From Legionellales bacterium (GTDB lineage: Bacteria > Pseudomonadota > Gammaproteobacteria > JAGOUN01): a DNA stretch of 39,177 nucleotides. The stretch spans positions 1 to 39,177 of the forward strand of contig JAIXPZ010000012.1 in assembly GCA_027486005.1 (NCBI GenBank), given 5' to 3'. The notes under the pieces are model-generated. The model searched no databases. It had not been told where the DNA came from and saw only the letters and a list, made by a program, of their open reading frames with translations. The position numbers and the translations under genes were made by a program. The number at the start of each line of letters is the position of its first letter. The stretch's first letter is position 1. Positions 15,367-25,955 of this stretch are shown here, piece by piece.

Positions 15367-18300
15367 TTACCGACTAGAAGAACGAGAACTCATTACCGCC
15401 ATTAACAACACAGCTTCTTCAGGGTCAACCTCAGTAGCAGCAAAGAAGCTAGACACACCCTGCTGAAGTAAAACCGACCTTGTGGCAGCATCTTGCACGC
15501 GGCCTAATGTAGCGAATCCTCTTTCTGTTGCCGTAATCGTTGATAAATCTGGCAAAGTGCGATTGAAACAACCAGGTTTTTCAACAGGGGCGCCCAAAAC
15601 AACACGCGTGCTATTTGCAAAAAAACCACTGGTTTCAAAAAACTCAACCGCCAAGCTATACGCCAAGGAATCGTGCGCAGCATCTCTCAAAAAGTATTGC
15701 CTAAGAATATGTGTAAATAAACCTTCAAGCCTTTCATACTTAGAACAATGCGCCCCTATCTCTTTTAAAGTTGCAAATATCTCTTTATACATCACCAACA
15801 CAAATATAAATGCCAGCTTGATACACTGATAACCACTAACACCGCTAGCATTACCCCTAAGAGCAGATGAAGAATTGTTGGCCAAATAGAGCGGCATTAA
15901 CCCAGATAAATCAGAAAACTGCCGAATAAACTGATTCAGAATACAAAAAACACCTTCTGGAGATGGATCAAAACCGTTATACATCTTAAGATTATCTATG
16001 AACGAATGAATATGTAATACGGTCAAATAACCATTCGCGCGAATCGCAAATTGTAACTGATGATTCGTTAATACCGCAGGCTCAGCAGATTGTAAGCGCC
16101 CTACTGCCATTGTTAAGGCCAAATTCACCACAAAAAGTTCACGCTCATGTCCAGAAGGCATACCCTGTGCACGTTTGCTGCTATCGTATGCTCGCGGCCT
16201 GATCCAGCGATCAAAAATCTCTTTAAATTGTTGTAAATCAATGCCTAATTCATTCGCGGCAAACTTTGCCAGTGACTGCGCCATACGGCTGCCATCAACT
16301 GTCTTAAGCCTCGTATTTTGAATAGTCACAAAATATAATAAACCCAGAAATCCCTGTAATGCGAAACTATCTTTTCTGCTATTAGAACAGATCCTTCCAT
16401 ATGCCAATGGTAATTGAGCTCTTTCTGCCATCGCACCGACGCCCTTAACCAGGGTCTCAACTTTGATTCTACCCGCTAGCCCTACTGTGTTATCATAGAT
16501 ATCCGCGACTTTTAACAGAGAATACGGTTCACGCTCTTTAACATTTACATCAACGCGCGCTATAGTAACCTCTGGATGCAATCTCTCTGGATGCACCTGT
16601 AAAGCATACATACTTGGCTGAACAGTAGGTCGCAGATTAATTATCGCTCCATATTCACCGAAGCCCAGCACGACTGACATCAAGCGCAACTCAAGCTTCA
16701 GCATACTTTGAAAATATTCGACAAAAATCGTATTGCTTGCGATTTCCGGAGATTGTTCAATCCATTGTTGTATAAGATTAGTGTTAACAGACGGCAGCAA
16801 GACACTTATATTATCCAGCTTAATAGCCTTTATATTATTGGCCTTCGCCAAATATGCTGAAAAAAACTCAATACCACGAGCGTACGCAGACCATGCAGCC
16901 GCATCTTCTATCACCGATTGACGGCGTATTTTTCTAGAAGCAGATAAGAGCCTTATCATTTCTCGGGCTTGACCCTGCTCACGCTTCACTGCCAATGTAA
17001 TAATACACAACATCATGACAATCGCATTGAGCCGCTGAACACTTTGTACAAAGTTCTCTAGCGCTGACTTGTTTTGCTGTTGTAAAAACTCTCGCAAGCC
17101 AGCGCTCTGCAAAAACGATGCAAGTTGTTTAAACGCAAAAATAAATTTGCCCAAACTCCTTTCCTCTGCTTCTGTCACTCCATTTAATCTATTTTCAATC
17201 TCTCCGACTGCACCATCTCGTGCATCGCATAACGCATTGATTTCTTTCACCCAATCTGTAATATTGAACGAGCTAGCGCTAACCGGATCTTCTTTAACTA
17301 GCACACTTAAAGCAGAGTTTTCTAAAACCAACGAACATAAAACGACCGCAACTACACCGGACATCTCCATCGCTTTATAAACATCAGGCCACAAGGCATC
17401 TCCACGAGTCACCCCCGCAACAGCACCGACGACCGGAAAATTATCTGTTGCGCGCCTCTTCTGCACAGCGTTCAGCGCTTTTCTATAACCATCTTCATCG
17501 TCAAGCTCATGCATTTCTATTTTAGCGTGATTTTCTAAAAAAATCTCTCCTAGCAATTGCTCTTTAGCTTGAACAGAACTGTTAATCTCATAAATATTTC
17601 CCATAAATGTTTTTTCTTTGTTAACAAATAACAATATAACCTCAGGTTCCGCAACGACCAGACTAATAAAGCTGTCATTAACATCTACATATACTGGCTC
17701 AACCTTTGACTTTGCTTGTGAAAGATCTTTCTTTTTTAAAAGCAAGTCTGTTGCCTTCGTGGCTACACTCTTGAGCTGACTCCACTTGCTTGTTTCTTTA
17801 ACTTCTTTTTCTGTAGGACTTGATTGTTTTGAAGAAGAATCAGTAATTTCAAAATTTGTTCCTTGCAATAGCTCCGCCTGATGCAAAGAAAGAAAATAAA
17901 TCGCCAAAGCAATGACATCCGTCTTTTTTGTGCCTTCAATAGAAAATTTTAACGTAAACTTGGCTTGCATCTCTAAAAGAAACGCTGCTTCTGTTTTATG
18001 TTCAGCTTGATTTAATACCTCACATAGCAACTCAAGCACTAAAGAAAAAGCCAATTTAACTTTGACAACATTCGTTAATTGTTTTGCGTAGTTTTTATCG
18101 TCAGAGTTATCTATTTTTTCAAAAATATCGCCATCAACCCATGCAGGTAAGCTCTCAACATGCGCCATCATTTTATGCAATACTTTGACGATAGATATAA
18201 CGCGCTGCCGTGCCAAACCTTCAAAATCGCATTCTGCAGTCACCTTTTCTATAACATGACAAAGGCTCAACATCCAATTATCCACAGTTAACTGCTCTAA

Positions 18301-20442
18301 CTGTTCAGAATTAAAAAATGGTATTTTTTCTGATACAATGGTTTCAAAAAAATGCAAATAAAGCCGTTGATATTGAATTTTCAACCACTCCTGTATCGCA
18401 GGTGAAGCAGCACATAAATTATAACCGACATAGCATTCATCAATGATTTTTTTTAAACGCTGATCTTGAGTTGTGGCACGAATCAATCTGTGTAACGCCA
18501 ACTCTTCGGATGGGCTCAGCACTTTTGGACGCGTAATAACACTGCTTGATGGTTTTCGAACGGCAAACGAAAACATACTTTCTCTTTCTTGAGGAGAGTC
18601 TTGCATTTCTCCTGCAACTTCTGTCGCCAAGACAAATTCTAGTTGTTGCAGTATTTGTTCATCTGCGCCAACTTCAGGACGATACCTATCAAGAATTCTC
18701 TGAGAAACATCTTCTAAGCCCTCTAAAATATCACGACCTACTGCAGATGATTGACTCAACTCTGTGCTGACCAACAGATGACTGAATTGTTGCTTACTCG
18801 CATCAGCATAAATGGCTGTGCCAGCACTATTCTCTACTAGTTCAAACCGTTTAACCTCGTCGACCCGTCTTTCCTTTAAGATGAGTTTATCCAGCTCATC
18901 TTGCTGCGAAACCGCTTGTAGTAGCATAATATCTGAGCTTGGACATTCTACAACTACAGGCAGTACTGATTCAGGCTGTACATGCTGCATATATGTCGTC
19001 AGATAACCTACTGCTTGATCATAAGATAAAGTCCACGTCTCTTCTGCATTTTCCACTGCTTGCTGATGTGCAGCATCTCGAGCAGCTTTTTTTCTCTTAT
19101 TTTCTTCTCTAGTATGGATAAGTGTAATTCTATCTTGACAATCTGCAATAATTTCTTGGTATTGTGTAATTTTATTCTGACAATCAGCAATAGCATGATA
19201 TGGTATTGTATTTTTTAACTCTTCCTCCCAAACCTCCATAGCCTGCGCAGAAGCTTCTGTTGCCGCCATATGCGCATATAGCTCTTCTGTTAAGTAGCCC
19301 TTCCGCTGTGCGTTAGAGGCGTCAGCTATTGCTGAAATTAATTCATTCTGGGGCGCTAGATTTTGTTCTTTTTTAAGCTTAATTGCCTCTAAGATTTCTT
19401 TTTCTTTCTGCTGCAAAGGTGCAATGATTTCTTGCTCTGCGCTTAGTTTTTGTGTTTCTTGGGCAATTACTCCCTCAAGCTCCTCAATGGTTAACTCCAC
19501 TTTTTCATGCACAATTAACTGAATTCCAAGATTAGGCGCTAGCTCTCTTTTTATTTTTTGCGCTTCTTCTAAACTCTTTTTAATCGTTAAAAAAATCACA
19601 CTAAGCTGCATGCTTATCGCAGCAAGCAATTTAACTGCTTCTACAAAAGGCATTAGAGACCGTAGCCATTTTACATGACTTAACACTGCAACTGTCTCTG
19701 GCGTCTGGCGCTCCATCCAGACCTTCAATGATGCTGATAATCTACAAATAGTGGCTAATTCACGATGAAAATAGCGAAATTTTTCTAATGGCAGTAAAGA
19801 AAAAGGGTAAGCATTTTCTTCAGGCAATACATAATGCTCAAACACGTCATCTTTTAATACGCACAGCTGATAAATTCTACCTGCCCATGCGCCAAAGTCC
19901 ATACTTGGTCTATCTATTAGCTCAATCTGAGACATGAACTCTTCGTCTTCACCTTGTTCTATTGTAGCAGTGCTTGCGGTTGTTGGATCTTGTGCTAATT
20001 GCGCGAAACTAGACGCTGCAATTGCTTTATACGCATCATTATCAAGCTCAGCGAATTTTTTAAGTGAAGTCGCTTTTTCCTCATTTTCATACAATTCCGC
20101 ATTCAAACTCTGCAGATACCATGACTCAACGCTAGAATAGTCCTCACTAGAACTCCAAAATCGAGCAGCCCCTGGGCGATCGTCTAGCTCTACCCAAAAT
20201 CTTGGGTTATCCAAAATTAATTTTGAAGCGACTTTCTCGATATTTTCTAAGCTCGCGATTAAATCACGCAACTCGGTAATTCTCTTTAGATCATCAGTCA
20301 CCGTTTCCCAATTCACTTTATTGCTACTGAAATTCATTCGACCACGGTTTCCAGGAGGTGCCTCAGCACCGCCAGTTGCATATCCACCTGGTACAACACC
20401 TGATTTATTTTTGCCGATGTTTTGCATAAGTCTCTGCAACAT
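15367..20442 (-). CDS. Giant protein of unknown function (1691 aa) with central coiled coil
   Basis: I do not recognise a family. A low-complexity Gly/Pro-rich start (GGYATGGAEAPPGNRG, about 19-34) is followed by mostly helical sequence. Residues about 285-460 are strongly coiled-coil, rich in Glu, Lys and Gln, and include a short internal repeat (IADCQNKIT, then IADCQDRIT). The remaining 1200 residues look globular and helical. There is no signal peptide, membrane helix, P-loop or enzyme motif I could identify. The start is supported by a purine-rich stretch upstream. The gene is transcribed away from the ATPase at 20624-21886 by 181 bp and is convergent with the antitoxin. Size, coiled coil and lack of bacterial domains are typical of secreted effectors of intracellular bacteria, but this is inference. 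Confidence 0.8.
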   Translation of the reverse strand: MLQRLMQNIGKNKSGVVPGGYATGGAEAPPGNRGRMNFSSNKVNWETVTDDLKRITELRDLIASLENIEKVASKLILDNPRFWVELDDRPGAARFWSSSEDYSSVESWYLQSLNAELYENEEKATSLKKFAELDNDAYKAIAASSFAQLAQDPTTASTATIEQGEDEEFMSQIELIDRPSMDFGAWAGRIYQLCVLKDDVFEHYVLPEENAYPFSLLPLEKFRYFHRELATICRLSASLKVWMERQTPETVAVLSHVKWLRSLMPFVEAVKLLAAISMQLSVIFLTIKKSLEEAQKIKRELAPNLGIQLIVHEKVELTIEELEGVIAQETQKLSAEQEIIAPLQQKEKEILEAIKLKKEQNLAPQNELISAIADASNAQRKGYLTEELYAHMAATEASAQAMEVWEEELKNTIPYHAIADCQNKITQYQEIIADCQDRITLIHTREENKRKKAARDAAHQQAVENAEETWTLSYDQAVGYLTTYMQHVQPESVLPVVVECPSSDIMLLQAVSQQDELDKLILKERRVDEVKRFELVENSAGTAIYADASKQQFSHLLVSTELSQSSAVGRDILEGLEDVSQRILDRYRPEVGADEQILQQLEFVLATEVAGEMQDSPQERESMFSFAVRKPSSSVITRPKVLSPSEELALHRLIRATTQDQRLKKIIDECYVGYNLCAASPAIQEWLKIQYQRLYLHFFETIVSEKIPFFNSEQLEQLTVDNWMLSLCHVIEKVTAECDFEGLARQRVISIVKVLHKMMAHVESLPAWVDGDIFEKIDNSDDKNYAKQLTNVVKVKLAFSLVLELLCEVLNQAEHKTEAAFLLEMQAKFTLKFSIEGTKKTDVIALAIYFLSLHQAELLQGTNFEITDSSSKQSSPTEKEVKETSKWSQLKSVATKATDLLLKKKDLSQAKSKVEPVYVDVNDSFISLVVAEPEVILLFVNKEKTFMGNIYEINSSVQAKEQLLGEIFLENHAKIEMHELDDEDGYRKALNAVQKRRATDNFPVVGAVAGVTRGDALWPDVYKAMEMSGVVAVVLCSLVLENSALSVLVKEDPVSASSFNITDWVKEINALCDARDGAVGEIENRLNGVTEAEERSLGKFIFAFKQLASFLQSAGLREFLQQQNKSALENFVQSVQRLNAIVMMLCIITLAVKREQGQAREMIRLLSASRKIRRQSVIEDAAAWSAYARGIEFFSAYLAKANNIKAIKLDNISVLLPSVNTNLIQQWIEQSPEIASNTIFVEYFQSMLKLELRLMSVVLGFGEYGAIINLRPTVQPSMYALQVHPERLHPEVTIARVDVNVKEREPYSLLKVADIYDNTVGLAGRIKVETLVKGVGAMAERAQLPLAYGRICSNSRKDSFALQGFLGLLYFVTIQNTRLKTVDGSRMAQSLAKFAANELGIDLQQFKEIFDRWIRPRAYDSSKRAQGMPSGHERELFVVNLALTMAVGRLQSAEPAVLTNHQLQFAIRANGYLTVLHIHSFIDNLKMYNGFDPSPEGVFCILNQFIRQFSDLSGLMPLYLANNSSSALRGNASGVSGYQCIKLAFIFVLVMYKEIFATLKEIGAHCSKYERLEGLFTHILRQYFLRDAAHDSLAYSLAVEFFETSGFFANSTRVVLGAPVEKPGCFNRTLPDLSTITATERGFATLGRVQDAATRSVLLQQGVSSFFAATEVDPEEAVLLMAVMSSRSSSR

Positions 20443-20528
20443 AATAACTCTCTTATTCTTATAGCCTATGAGAGTTATATTAGTTGTGTTTTCTTAAGAC
20501 AGCGTTATGACAGCCAATATTTTGCTCT

Positions 20529-20544
20529 GTAAGCGTTAACTTAC
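20529..20544. promoter_or_regulatory. Small palindrome in the upstream region of the giant gene
   Basis: GTAAG (20529-20533) and CTTAC (20540-20544) flank a GTTAAC-containing centre, 87 bp upstream of the giant gene. It may be an operator for the giant gene; nothing else recognisable lies in 20443-20623. Confidence 0.25.
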
Positions 20545-20623
20545 GACAAATATGGCGAACAGAATCAGGCGATCTATCTTTAGCGTTACACTAAATTGAC
20601 AAAGAAATCACCAATATACTTGA

Positions 20624-21886
20624 TTATTGAAGCATCCACTTCCACACAGGTATAACACGAATGCTATATTCATCCAGCGTGATGTCTTCCTCTTCATACA
20701 TGGTTAATATCAGCCCTGATTTAAGATGATATTGCTCCAACGCTTCAAACAAACCAGCAATTTCTCGCTGACGCGTTGTATCTTCACTAAGTGAATACGT
20801 CACTTGAATAGCTTGCACGAGCTCAAGCTCTTGTTTAACAATAAAGTCACATTCTTTTTTATTTTTATGAAAATAGATTTCTAACCCTCTACGCCTCAAT
20901 TCATTGCAGACTAAATTTTCTAACTTGCGTCCATTGTCATGAGAAAACAAGAAAGCATTGGCCGCCGCCAACCCAACATCAAGCGCATAAATTTTTTTGT
21001 TATTGATAAATTGTTGTTTTAGCGAATAATCAAAACGATATAATTCGTGAAATAAAAAAACCTCCTGAAAATATGACATATATTCTGTTACCGTATTAGC
21101 ATGAAGTTTTAATGTATTAGCAATATTTCTATAGCTAAATTCTTTTCCACTTTGACTACATAAAAAAACTGCCAATTCTTTCAATTTTGCGGCGCTAACT
21201 TCGTAGCGCGTCATAATGTCTTTATAAAGAACATCTTCGAAATAATTCATAAGAAGTTCTTTTTGATACACTGGGCGCAAAGCAACCGCAGGAAAAGCGC
21301 CAAATTCTAAATAGCGCTGAAATAAAGCTATCACTTTGGTTTCTTGAATAGATGACAATGGAAGTGACACATTGTTTTGTTGATTAAACCGCAAATACTC
21401 TGAAAAAGACAATGGATAAATATCCAGCGTTATATTTCTGCCAGTTAAAAGTGTTTTATACTCTTTTTTAATAAGCGATGAGTTAGAGCCACTGATCCAC
21501 AGTTGTTTCAATTGACGAGTGTCGTAAAGTTTTCGTACAAAATGCACCCACTCACTGCACTGTTGAATCTCATCTAAAAATAAATAGTCAATCGGTTCTT
21601 TGCTTTGAAATATATAATAAATATCCTTTAATAGATGCTTACCTAATTCTTCATCATCAAAATTAAGATATAACACACGCTTACCTTGAGCGTGTAAATT
21701 CGCAATAATTTGATACATTAACGTGCTTTTCCCAGTACGTCGCGCGCCCTCTAAAATTTTTATTTCTGGCAGCTCAAGTAAATCGAGCAGCTGATAATCT
21801 CGCTGAAATCCCAATAATGTTTCTGGAAATGCTCCCTGTAGCCAGGGGTTCCAATCATAAATGGCCTTTAATATGGCGTCAGACAT
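20624..21886 (-). CDS. AAA ATPase of the AAA_14/DUF4143 type
   Basis: The 420-residue protein has an N-terminal AAA_14 ATPase domain: Walker A EGARRTGKSTL (about 42-52), Walker B DYLFLDEIQQCSEWV (about 98-112) and a sensor-like WISGSNSSLI. A winged-helix segment (YRNIANTLKLHANTVTEYMSYF) follows. The C-terminal DUF4143 domain resembles a PD-(D/E)xK nuclease fold (NLVCNELRRRGLEIYFHKNKKECDFIV), although the usual final EVK lysine is not apparent in VQAIQVTYS. These ATPases are widespread and patchily distributed; no general function is established. The gene is divergent from pgk, sharing a 65-bp dyad that ends 10 bp before its ATG. AGGG precedes the start. Confidence 0.9.
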   Translation of the reverse strand: MSDAILKAIYDWNPWLQGAFPETLLGFQRDYQLLDLLELPEIKILEGARRTGKSTLMYQIIANLHAQGKRVLYLNFDDEELGKHLLKDIYYIFQSKEPIDYLFLDEIQQCSEWVHFVRKLYDTRQLKQLWISGSNSSLIKKEYKTLLTGRNITLDIYPLSFSEYLRFNQQNNVSLPLSSIQETKVIALFQRYLEFGAFPAVALRPVYQKELLMNYFEDVLYKDIMTRYEVSAAKLKELAVFLCSQSGKEFSYRNIANTLKLHANTVTEYMSYFQEVFLFHELYRFDYSLKQQFINNKKIYALDVGLAAANAFLFSHDNGRKLENLVCNELRRRGLEIYFHKNKKECDFIVKQELELVQAIQVTYSLSEDTTRQREIAGLFEALEQYHLKSGLILTMYEEEDITLDEYSIRVIPVWKWMLQ

Positions 21887-21896
21887 AAGTTACCCT

Positions 21897-21961
21897 GAAA
21901 AATGATATGCTCAAGTATAGCATAAATTTAAAAAATGCTATACTACGCTGTATCATTTTTC
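21897..21961. promoter_or_regulatory. 65-bp two-part dyad between the divergent ATPase and pgk genes
   Basis: Two conserved blocks are mirrored: GAAAAATGATA (21897-21907) with TATCATTTTTC (21951-21961), and GTATAGCAT (21915-21923) with ATGCTATAC (21935-21943). The 7-bp spacers between blocks are not conserved, as expected for protein-binding rather than pure hairpin constraint. Each arm holds an outward-facing TATACT hexamer, so divergent promoters with a shared operator are plausible. Confidence 0.6.
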
Positions 21962-22028
21962 CAACCTTGCATTTTCTGTAGTTTCTAAGCACAATCAGGT
22001 AACGAACTTAACTAGCGAGAGGTCCCTT

Positions 22029-23222
22029 ATGCCCATCATTCATATGAATGATCTTGATTTAAGCAACCAGCGCGTACTGATTCGGGAAGACTTAAATGTT
22101 CCCCTATCGCGGGGGCAAATCACCAGTGATACACGTATTCGCATGGCGATCCCTACGCTGAAATCCGCTCTGGATGCGGGCGCGAGAGTAATGTTGCTTT
22201 CTCACCTTGGACGGCCTGAAGAAGGTGTTTTTGATGAAGAACACTCGCTGGCCCCGATTGCAGCACGCCTTTCTGAGCTACTCGGGATGGAAGTTCCCTT
22301 AGTTCAAAACTGGCTTTCGGGGGTGGATGTCGCCCCAGGCCAGATAGTTTTGTGTGAAAATGTGCGTTTCAACCGTGGCGAAAAAGCCAATGACCCGGAA
22401 CTCTCTAAACAAATTGCACGTTTATGCGATATTTTTGTGATGGATGCTTTTGCCACCGCGCATCGTGCAGAAGCCTCGACCTGCGGCGTGATTGAATATG
22501 CTCCCCTTTCCTGTGCTGGCCCATTATTAGCTCAAGAGCTAGAAGCGCTTAAACGCGGCCTAGAATCTCCGAAACATCCCGTAGTGGCGATTGTTGGTGG
22601 CTCTAAAATTTCAACCAAGCTTCCAGTGCTTGATTCTTTATCTAAAAAAGTCGACGTACTTATTGTCGGCGGTGGCATTGCGAATACATTTCTCGCCGCC
22701 CAAGGCTACGATGTTGGCAAGTCGTTATACGAGCCCGATTTAATTGATGAGGCAGATCGTTTAACCAATTTAAAAACCGGCGCTAAAATTCCTCTCCCGA
22801 TAGATGTCGTTGTTGCAGAAGCATTTTCTGCCGAAGCAGAAAGTTATATAAAAGAAATTAACCAAGTCGATGAAGAAGAAAAAATTTTGGATATCGGTCC
22901 ACAAACGGCAGAGCTTTATAAAACCTTTATTCAAACTGCTGGCACGATATTATGGAATGGCCCAGTTGGTGCATTTGAAATAGAACAATTTAGCCACGGC
23001 ACGCGCGCGATTGCAGAAGCGATTGCAGAAGCAACGACTACACAACATGCATTCAGTATTGCCGGAGGCGGCGATACCATTGCCGCGATTGATATTTTCG
23101 GTATCAGCAAAAAAATTTCTTATATTTCCACTGGAGGAGGCGCATTTCTAAGCTTTTTAGAAGGCGAAGCGCTGCCTGCTGTGGTTGCCCTTGAAAAACA
23201 CGCAAAAGAGAGAACTCTATGA
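22029..23222 (+). CDS. pgk: Phosphoglycerate kinase
   Basis: Pgk makes ATP and 3-phosphoglycerate from 1,3-bisphosphoglycerate, acting in the cytoplasm in glycolysis and in reverse for gluconeogenesis. The 397-residue length is normal. Signatures include [12 protein letters not shown] near 19-30, [12 protein letters not shown] at about 55-66, the [11 protein letters not shown] region, [13 protein letters not shown] (about 187-199), GGGDT near 344-348, and the C-terminal [13 protein letters not shown]. It heads the pgk-pyk-fba operon; gapA is not adjacent. Confidence 0.97.
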   Translation: MPIIHMNDLDLSNQRVLIREDLNVPLSRGQITSDTRIRMAIPTLKSALDAGARVMLLSHLGRPEEGVFDEEHSLAPIAARLSELLGMEVPLVQNWLSGVDVAPGQIVLCENVRFNRGEKANDPELSKQIARLCDIFVMDAFATAHRAEASTCGVIEYAPLSCAGPLLAQELEALKRGLESPKHPVVAIVGGSKISTKLPVLDSLSKKVDVLIVGGGIANTFLAAQGYDVGKSLYEPDLIDEADRLTNLKTGAKIPLPIDVVVAEAFSAEAESYIKEINQVDEEEKILDIGPQTAELYKTFIQTAGTILWNGPVGAFEIEQFSHGTRAIAEAIAEATTTQHAFSIAGGGDTIAAIDIFGISKKISYISTGGGAFLSFLEGEALPAVVALEKHAKERTL

Positions 23223-24715
23223 CTGTCGATACAATAACAAAGTCCAAACACATCAAACGCCATAATACAAAACAGAGCCGATTGACTAAAATCGTTGTCA
23301 CACTTGGCCCTTCTTTAGATGACGAAGCGATGTTACGCAAAGTGATGATGGCCGGCGCCAGTGTTTTTCGCGCCAATTTTTCACATGGTTCTCCCGATGA
23401 TCACGCCAAACGGATCAATGCTGTGCGTAAAATTGCGGCTGAAATGCAAACCGAAGTGGCTGTTCTCGCTGATCTTCAAGGTCCAAAAATTCGCGTATCA
23501 CGCTTTAAAAATAAAAAAGTTGAACTGCAAGATGGCCAAACGTTTATACTTGACGCAGAGCTTGGCAATGATATGGGCGATGAATCTCAAGTCGGTATCG
23601 ATTACAAATCATTACCGCAAGATGTTCATCCTGGAGATACTTTATTACTCGATGATGGAAAAATTGTTTTCACAGTGAAACAAGTCGAAGGTCCACGTAT
23701 TACCTGCGTCGTCGTTAATGGTGGCGAACTTTCTAATAACAAAGGGATTAATCGTCAAGGCGGTGGATTATCTGCTCCAGCATTAACGGACAAAGATTGC
23801 GAAGATTTAAAAACGGCGTTAAAACTTGGCGCAGATTATATTGCCGTTTCTTTTCCACGTTCAGCCGCGGATATTTTCGAAGCGCGCATTTTAATTAAAG
23901 CTGCTGGTGGTAATGCAAAAATTATTGCGAAAATTGAACGCGCAGAAGCGGTGCCTGTTATTGATGAAATTATTAAGGCTTCTGATGGTGTGATGGTTGC
24001 GCGTGGTGATTTAGCCGTTGAAATTGGTGATGCCGAAGTTCCTGCTGTACAAAAGCGTATGATCATGCGCGCACGAGCACTCAATAAGCCGGTTATTACT
24101 GCAACACAAATGTTAGAATCCATGATTACCTGTCCGGTTCCAACACGTGCAGAAGTTTCTGACGTCGCGAATGCGGTGCTTGAAGCAACTGATGCAGTGA
24201 TGTTATCCGCAGAAACAGCGACTGGAAAATATCCGGATAAAGCCGTTGAAACCTTGGTGCGCATTGCATTAACGGTTGAAAAAAACCCTGATATGGGAGG
24301 TGCCGTCAACCTACACGATGAGGATACTATCGTACATCAAGTCGATGAAGCGATTGCACGTGCGACGATGTATACCGCCAATCATTTAAATATTACCGCT
24401 ATCATTGCAATGACAGAATCTGGATCAACCCCTTTATGGATGTCACGCGTTCGTGCTCATTTGCCTATTTATGCTTTGAGTCGACACGTCACAACCGAGA
24501 GGGTTGTAGCATTATATCGCGGCGTTTATCCGATACATTTTGATGCAACACAATGTGAAAAAAGAGATATCAATAAAGAAGCTGTCGCTACATTGCAACG
24601 TTTGGGATTATTAAAAGAAGGCGACAGAGTTATTTTGACCAAAGGAGATATGGCAGGGATCCACGGAAAAACGAATACAATGAAAATTGTTGAAGTGGGC
24701 GCATTGGATTCTTAA
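23219..24715 (+). CDS. pyk: Pyruvate kinase
   Basis: This enzyme transfers phosphate from phosphoenolpyruvate to ADP. The 498-residue protein has the [17 protein letters not shown] start of the barrel domain, ANFSHG substrate residues, the catalytic-lysine region [15 protein letters not shown] and the metal-site signature [14 protein letters not shown] full C-terminal regulatory domain is present. A short basic N-terminal extension ([14 protein letters not shown]) precedes the core. The start overlaps the pgk stop by four bases (ATGA), indicating translational coupling. Confidence 0.97.
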   Translation: MTVDTITKSKHIKRHNTKQSRLTKIVVTLGPSLDDEAMLRKVMMAGASVFRANFSHGSPDDHAKRINAVRKIAAEMQTEVAVLADLQGPKIRVSRFKNKKVELQDGQTFILDAELGNDMGDESQVGIDYKSLPQDVHPGDTLLLDDGKIVFTVKQVEGPRITCVVVNGGELSNNKGINRQGGGLSAPALTDKDCEDLKTALKLGADYIAVSFPRSAADIFEARILIKAAGGNAKIIAKIERAEAVPVIDEIIKASDGVMVARGDLAVEIGDAEVPAVQKRMIMRARALNKPVITATQMLESMITCPVPTRAEVSDVANAVLEATDAVMLSAETATGKYPDKAVETLVRIALTVEKNPDMGGAVNLHDEDTIVHQVDEAIARATMYTANHLNITAIIAMTESGSTPLWMSRVRAHLPIYALSRHVTTERVVALYRGVYPIHFDATQCEKRDINKEAVATLQRLGLLKEGDRVILTKGDMAGIHGKTNTMKIVEVGALDS

Positions 24716-24743
24716 AAAAATTTACAAAAAAAAGGAAAAACTC

Positions 24744-25811
24744 ATGGCACTCATTTCACTTAGGCAACTCCTTGACCACGCCGCAGAACATCATTACGGT
24801 GTAGCCGCTTATAACGTTAACAATTTAGAACAAATGCGCGCTGTCATGGAAGCCGCCAATGAAACGAATAGCCCGGTGATTATTCAAGCGTCTGCAGGCG
24901 CAAGAAAATATGCTGGCGCACCGTTTTTGCGTCATTTAATGTTAGCTGCGATTGAAGAATATCCACATATTCCCGTGTGCATGCACCAAGATCACGGTTC
25001 ATCACCGGATGTTTGCCAGCGCTCAATTCAACTTGGTTTTTCTTCGGTAATGATGGATGGCTCTTTAAAAGCAGACATGAAAACGCCATCAAGCTACGAA
25101 TACAATGTCGAAGTCACTCAACAAACCGTTGCGATGGCTCATGCATGCGGCGTTTCTGTTGAGGGTGAATTAGGCTGCTTAGGGTCTTTAGAAACAGGCA
25201 CTGCTGGCGAAGAGGACGGCTCAGGCGCTGAAGGCGTTTTATCGCACGATCAGTTGTTAACGGATCCAGAGCAAGCCGCTGATTTTGTGCAACACACTAA
25301 AGTTGACGCACTCGCTATCGCCATTGGCACCAGTCACGGCGCATATAAATTTTCTCGTCCGCCAACAGGGGATATTTTAGCGATTGATCGCATTAAAGCA
25401 ATTAACGCACGTATTCCTAATACACATCTTGTGATGCACGGCTCGTCTTCTGTTCCACAAGATTGGTTGAAAATCATCAATGAAAATGGCGGCGCAATGG
25501 GAGAAACGTATGGCGTGCCTGTAGCAGAGATTCAAGAAGGCATTAAAAACGGCGTTCGAAAAATTAATATCGATACCGATTTACGCATGGCATGCACCGG
25601 TGCAATTCGCAAATTTTTAGTCGAACATCCAGCTGAATTTGATCCACGTAAATATTTAGCAGTTTCTAAAGATGCCATGAAACAAATTTGTATGGAACGG
25701 TATACTCAATTTGGATCTGCGGGACAAGCCGATAAAATCAAAGTGCTTTCTTTAGAACAAATGTATTTGCGTTATTTGACTGGGGCGCTGGATCCGTTAG
25801 TTCGCCGATAA
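24744..25811 (+). CDS. fba: Class II fructose-1,6-bisphosphate aldolase
   Basis: The zinc-dependent aldolase reversibly splits fructose-1,6-bisphosphate. The ATG at 24744 gives 355 residues starting [16 protein letters not shown], with AAGGAA upstream; a start at 24687 would lie inside pyk and add an atypical extension. Zinc and catalytic residues appear in CMHQDHGSS (about 80-88), in [14 protein letters not shown], in GTSHGAYKF and in [10 protein letters not shown]. The DTDLRMA phosphate-binding motif is near 277-283. Third gene of the glycolytic operon; a large palindrome follows and may end the transcript. Confidence 0.96.
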   Translation: MALISLRQLLDHAAEHHYGVAAYNVNNLEQMRAVMEAANETNSPVIIQASAGARKYAGAPFLRHLMLAAIEEYPHIPVCMHQDHGSSPDVCQRSIQLGFSSVMMDGSLKADMKTPSSYEYNVEVTQQTVAMAHACGVSVEGELGCLGSLETGTAGEEDGSGAEGVLSHDQLLTDPEQAADFVQHTKVDALAIAIGTSHGAYKFSRPPTGDILAIDRIKAINARIPNTHLVMHGSSSVPQDWLKIINENGGAMGETYGVPVAEIQEGIKNGVRKINIDTDLRMACTGAIRKFLVEHPAEFDPRKYLAVSKDAMKQICMERYTQFGSAGQADKIKVLSLEQMYLRYLTGALDPLVRR

Positions 25812-25840
25812 ATCTACTTTAGAAGCAAATCAAGAAGAAA

Positions 25841-25955
25841 AATCAAGGAAAATCAAGGGGTCAGATCAACTTGATTTTTCTAATCAAGTTGATCTGACCC
25901 CTTGATTTTCAAGTTGATCTGACCCCTTGATTTTGACCCCTTGATTTTTTGATTT
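25841..25955. repeat. Dispersed repeat array forming a 29-bp palindrome after fba
   Basis: The unit with core TTGATCTGAC occurs inverted then direct: arms 25848-25876 and 25882-25910 are perfect 29-bp inverted repeats with a 5-nt centre. A further direct unit lies at about 25911-25936 and a partial one to about 25947. The same 26-nt unit occurs twice at 130-197. The palindrome sits between the fba stop and the convergent recombinase stop, so it may terminate both transcripts, and its two-sided structure fits a mobile repeat. Confidence 0.8.

Noticed and set aside
15367-20442. Naming the giant protein an SMC- or RasGEF-like protein
   Set aside because: There is a coiled coil but no Walker motifs or SMC signature, and no convincing GEF catalytic segment; a name would be unsupported.
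23836-24309. A 157-codon open frame on the minus strand
   Set aside because: It lies wholly antisense to pyk, whose conserved motifs prove the plus-strand reading.
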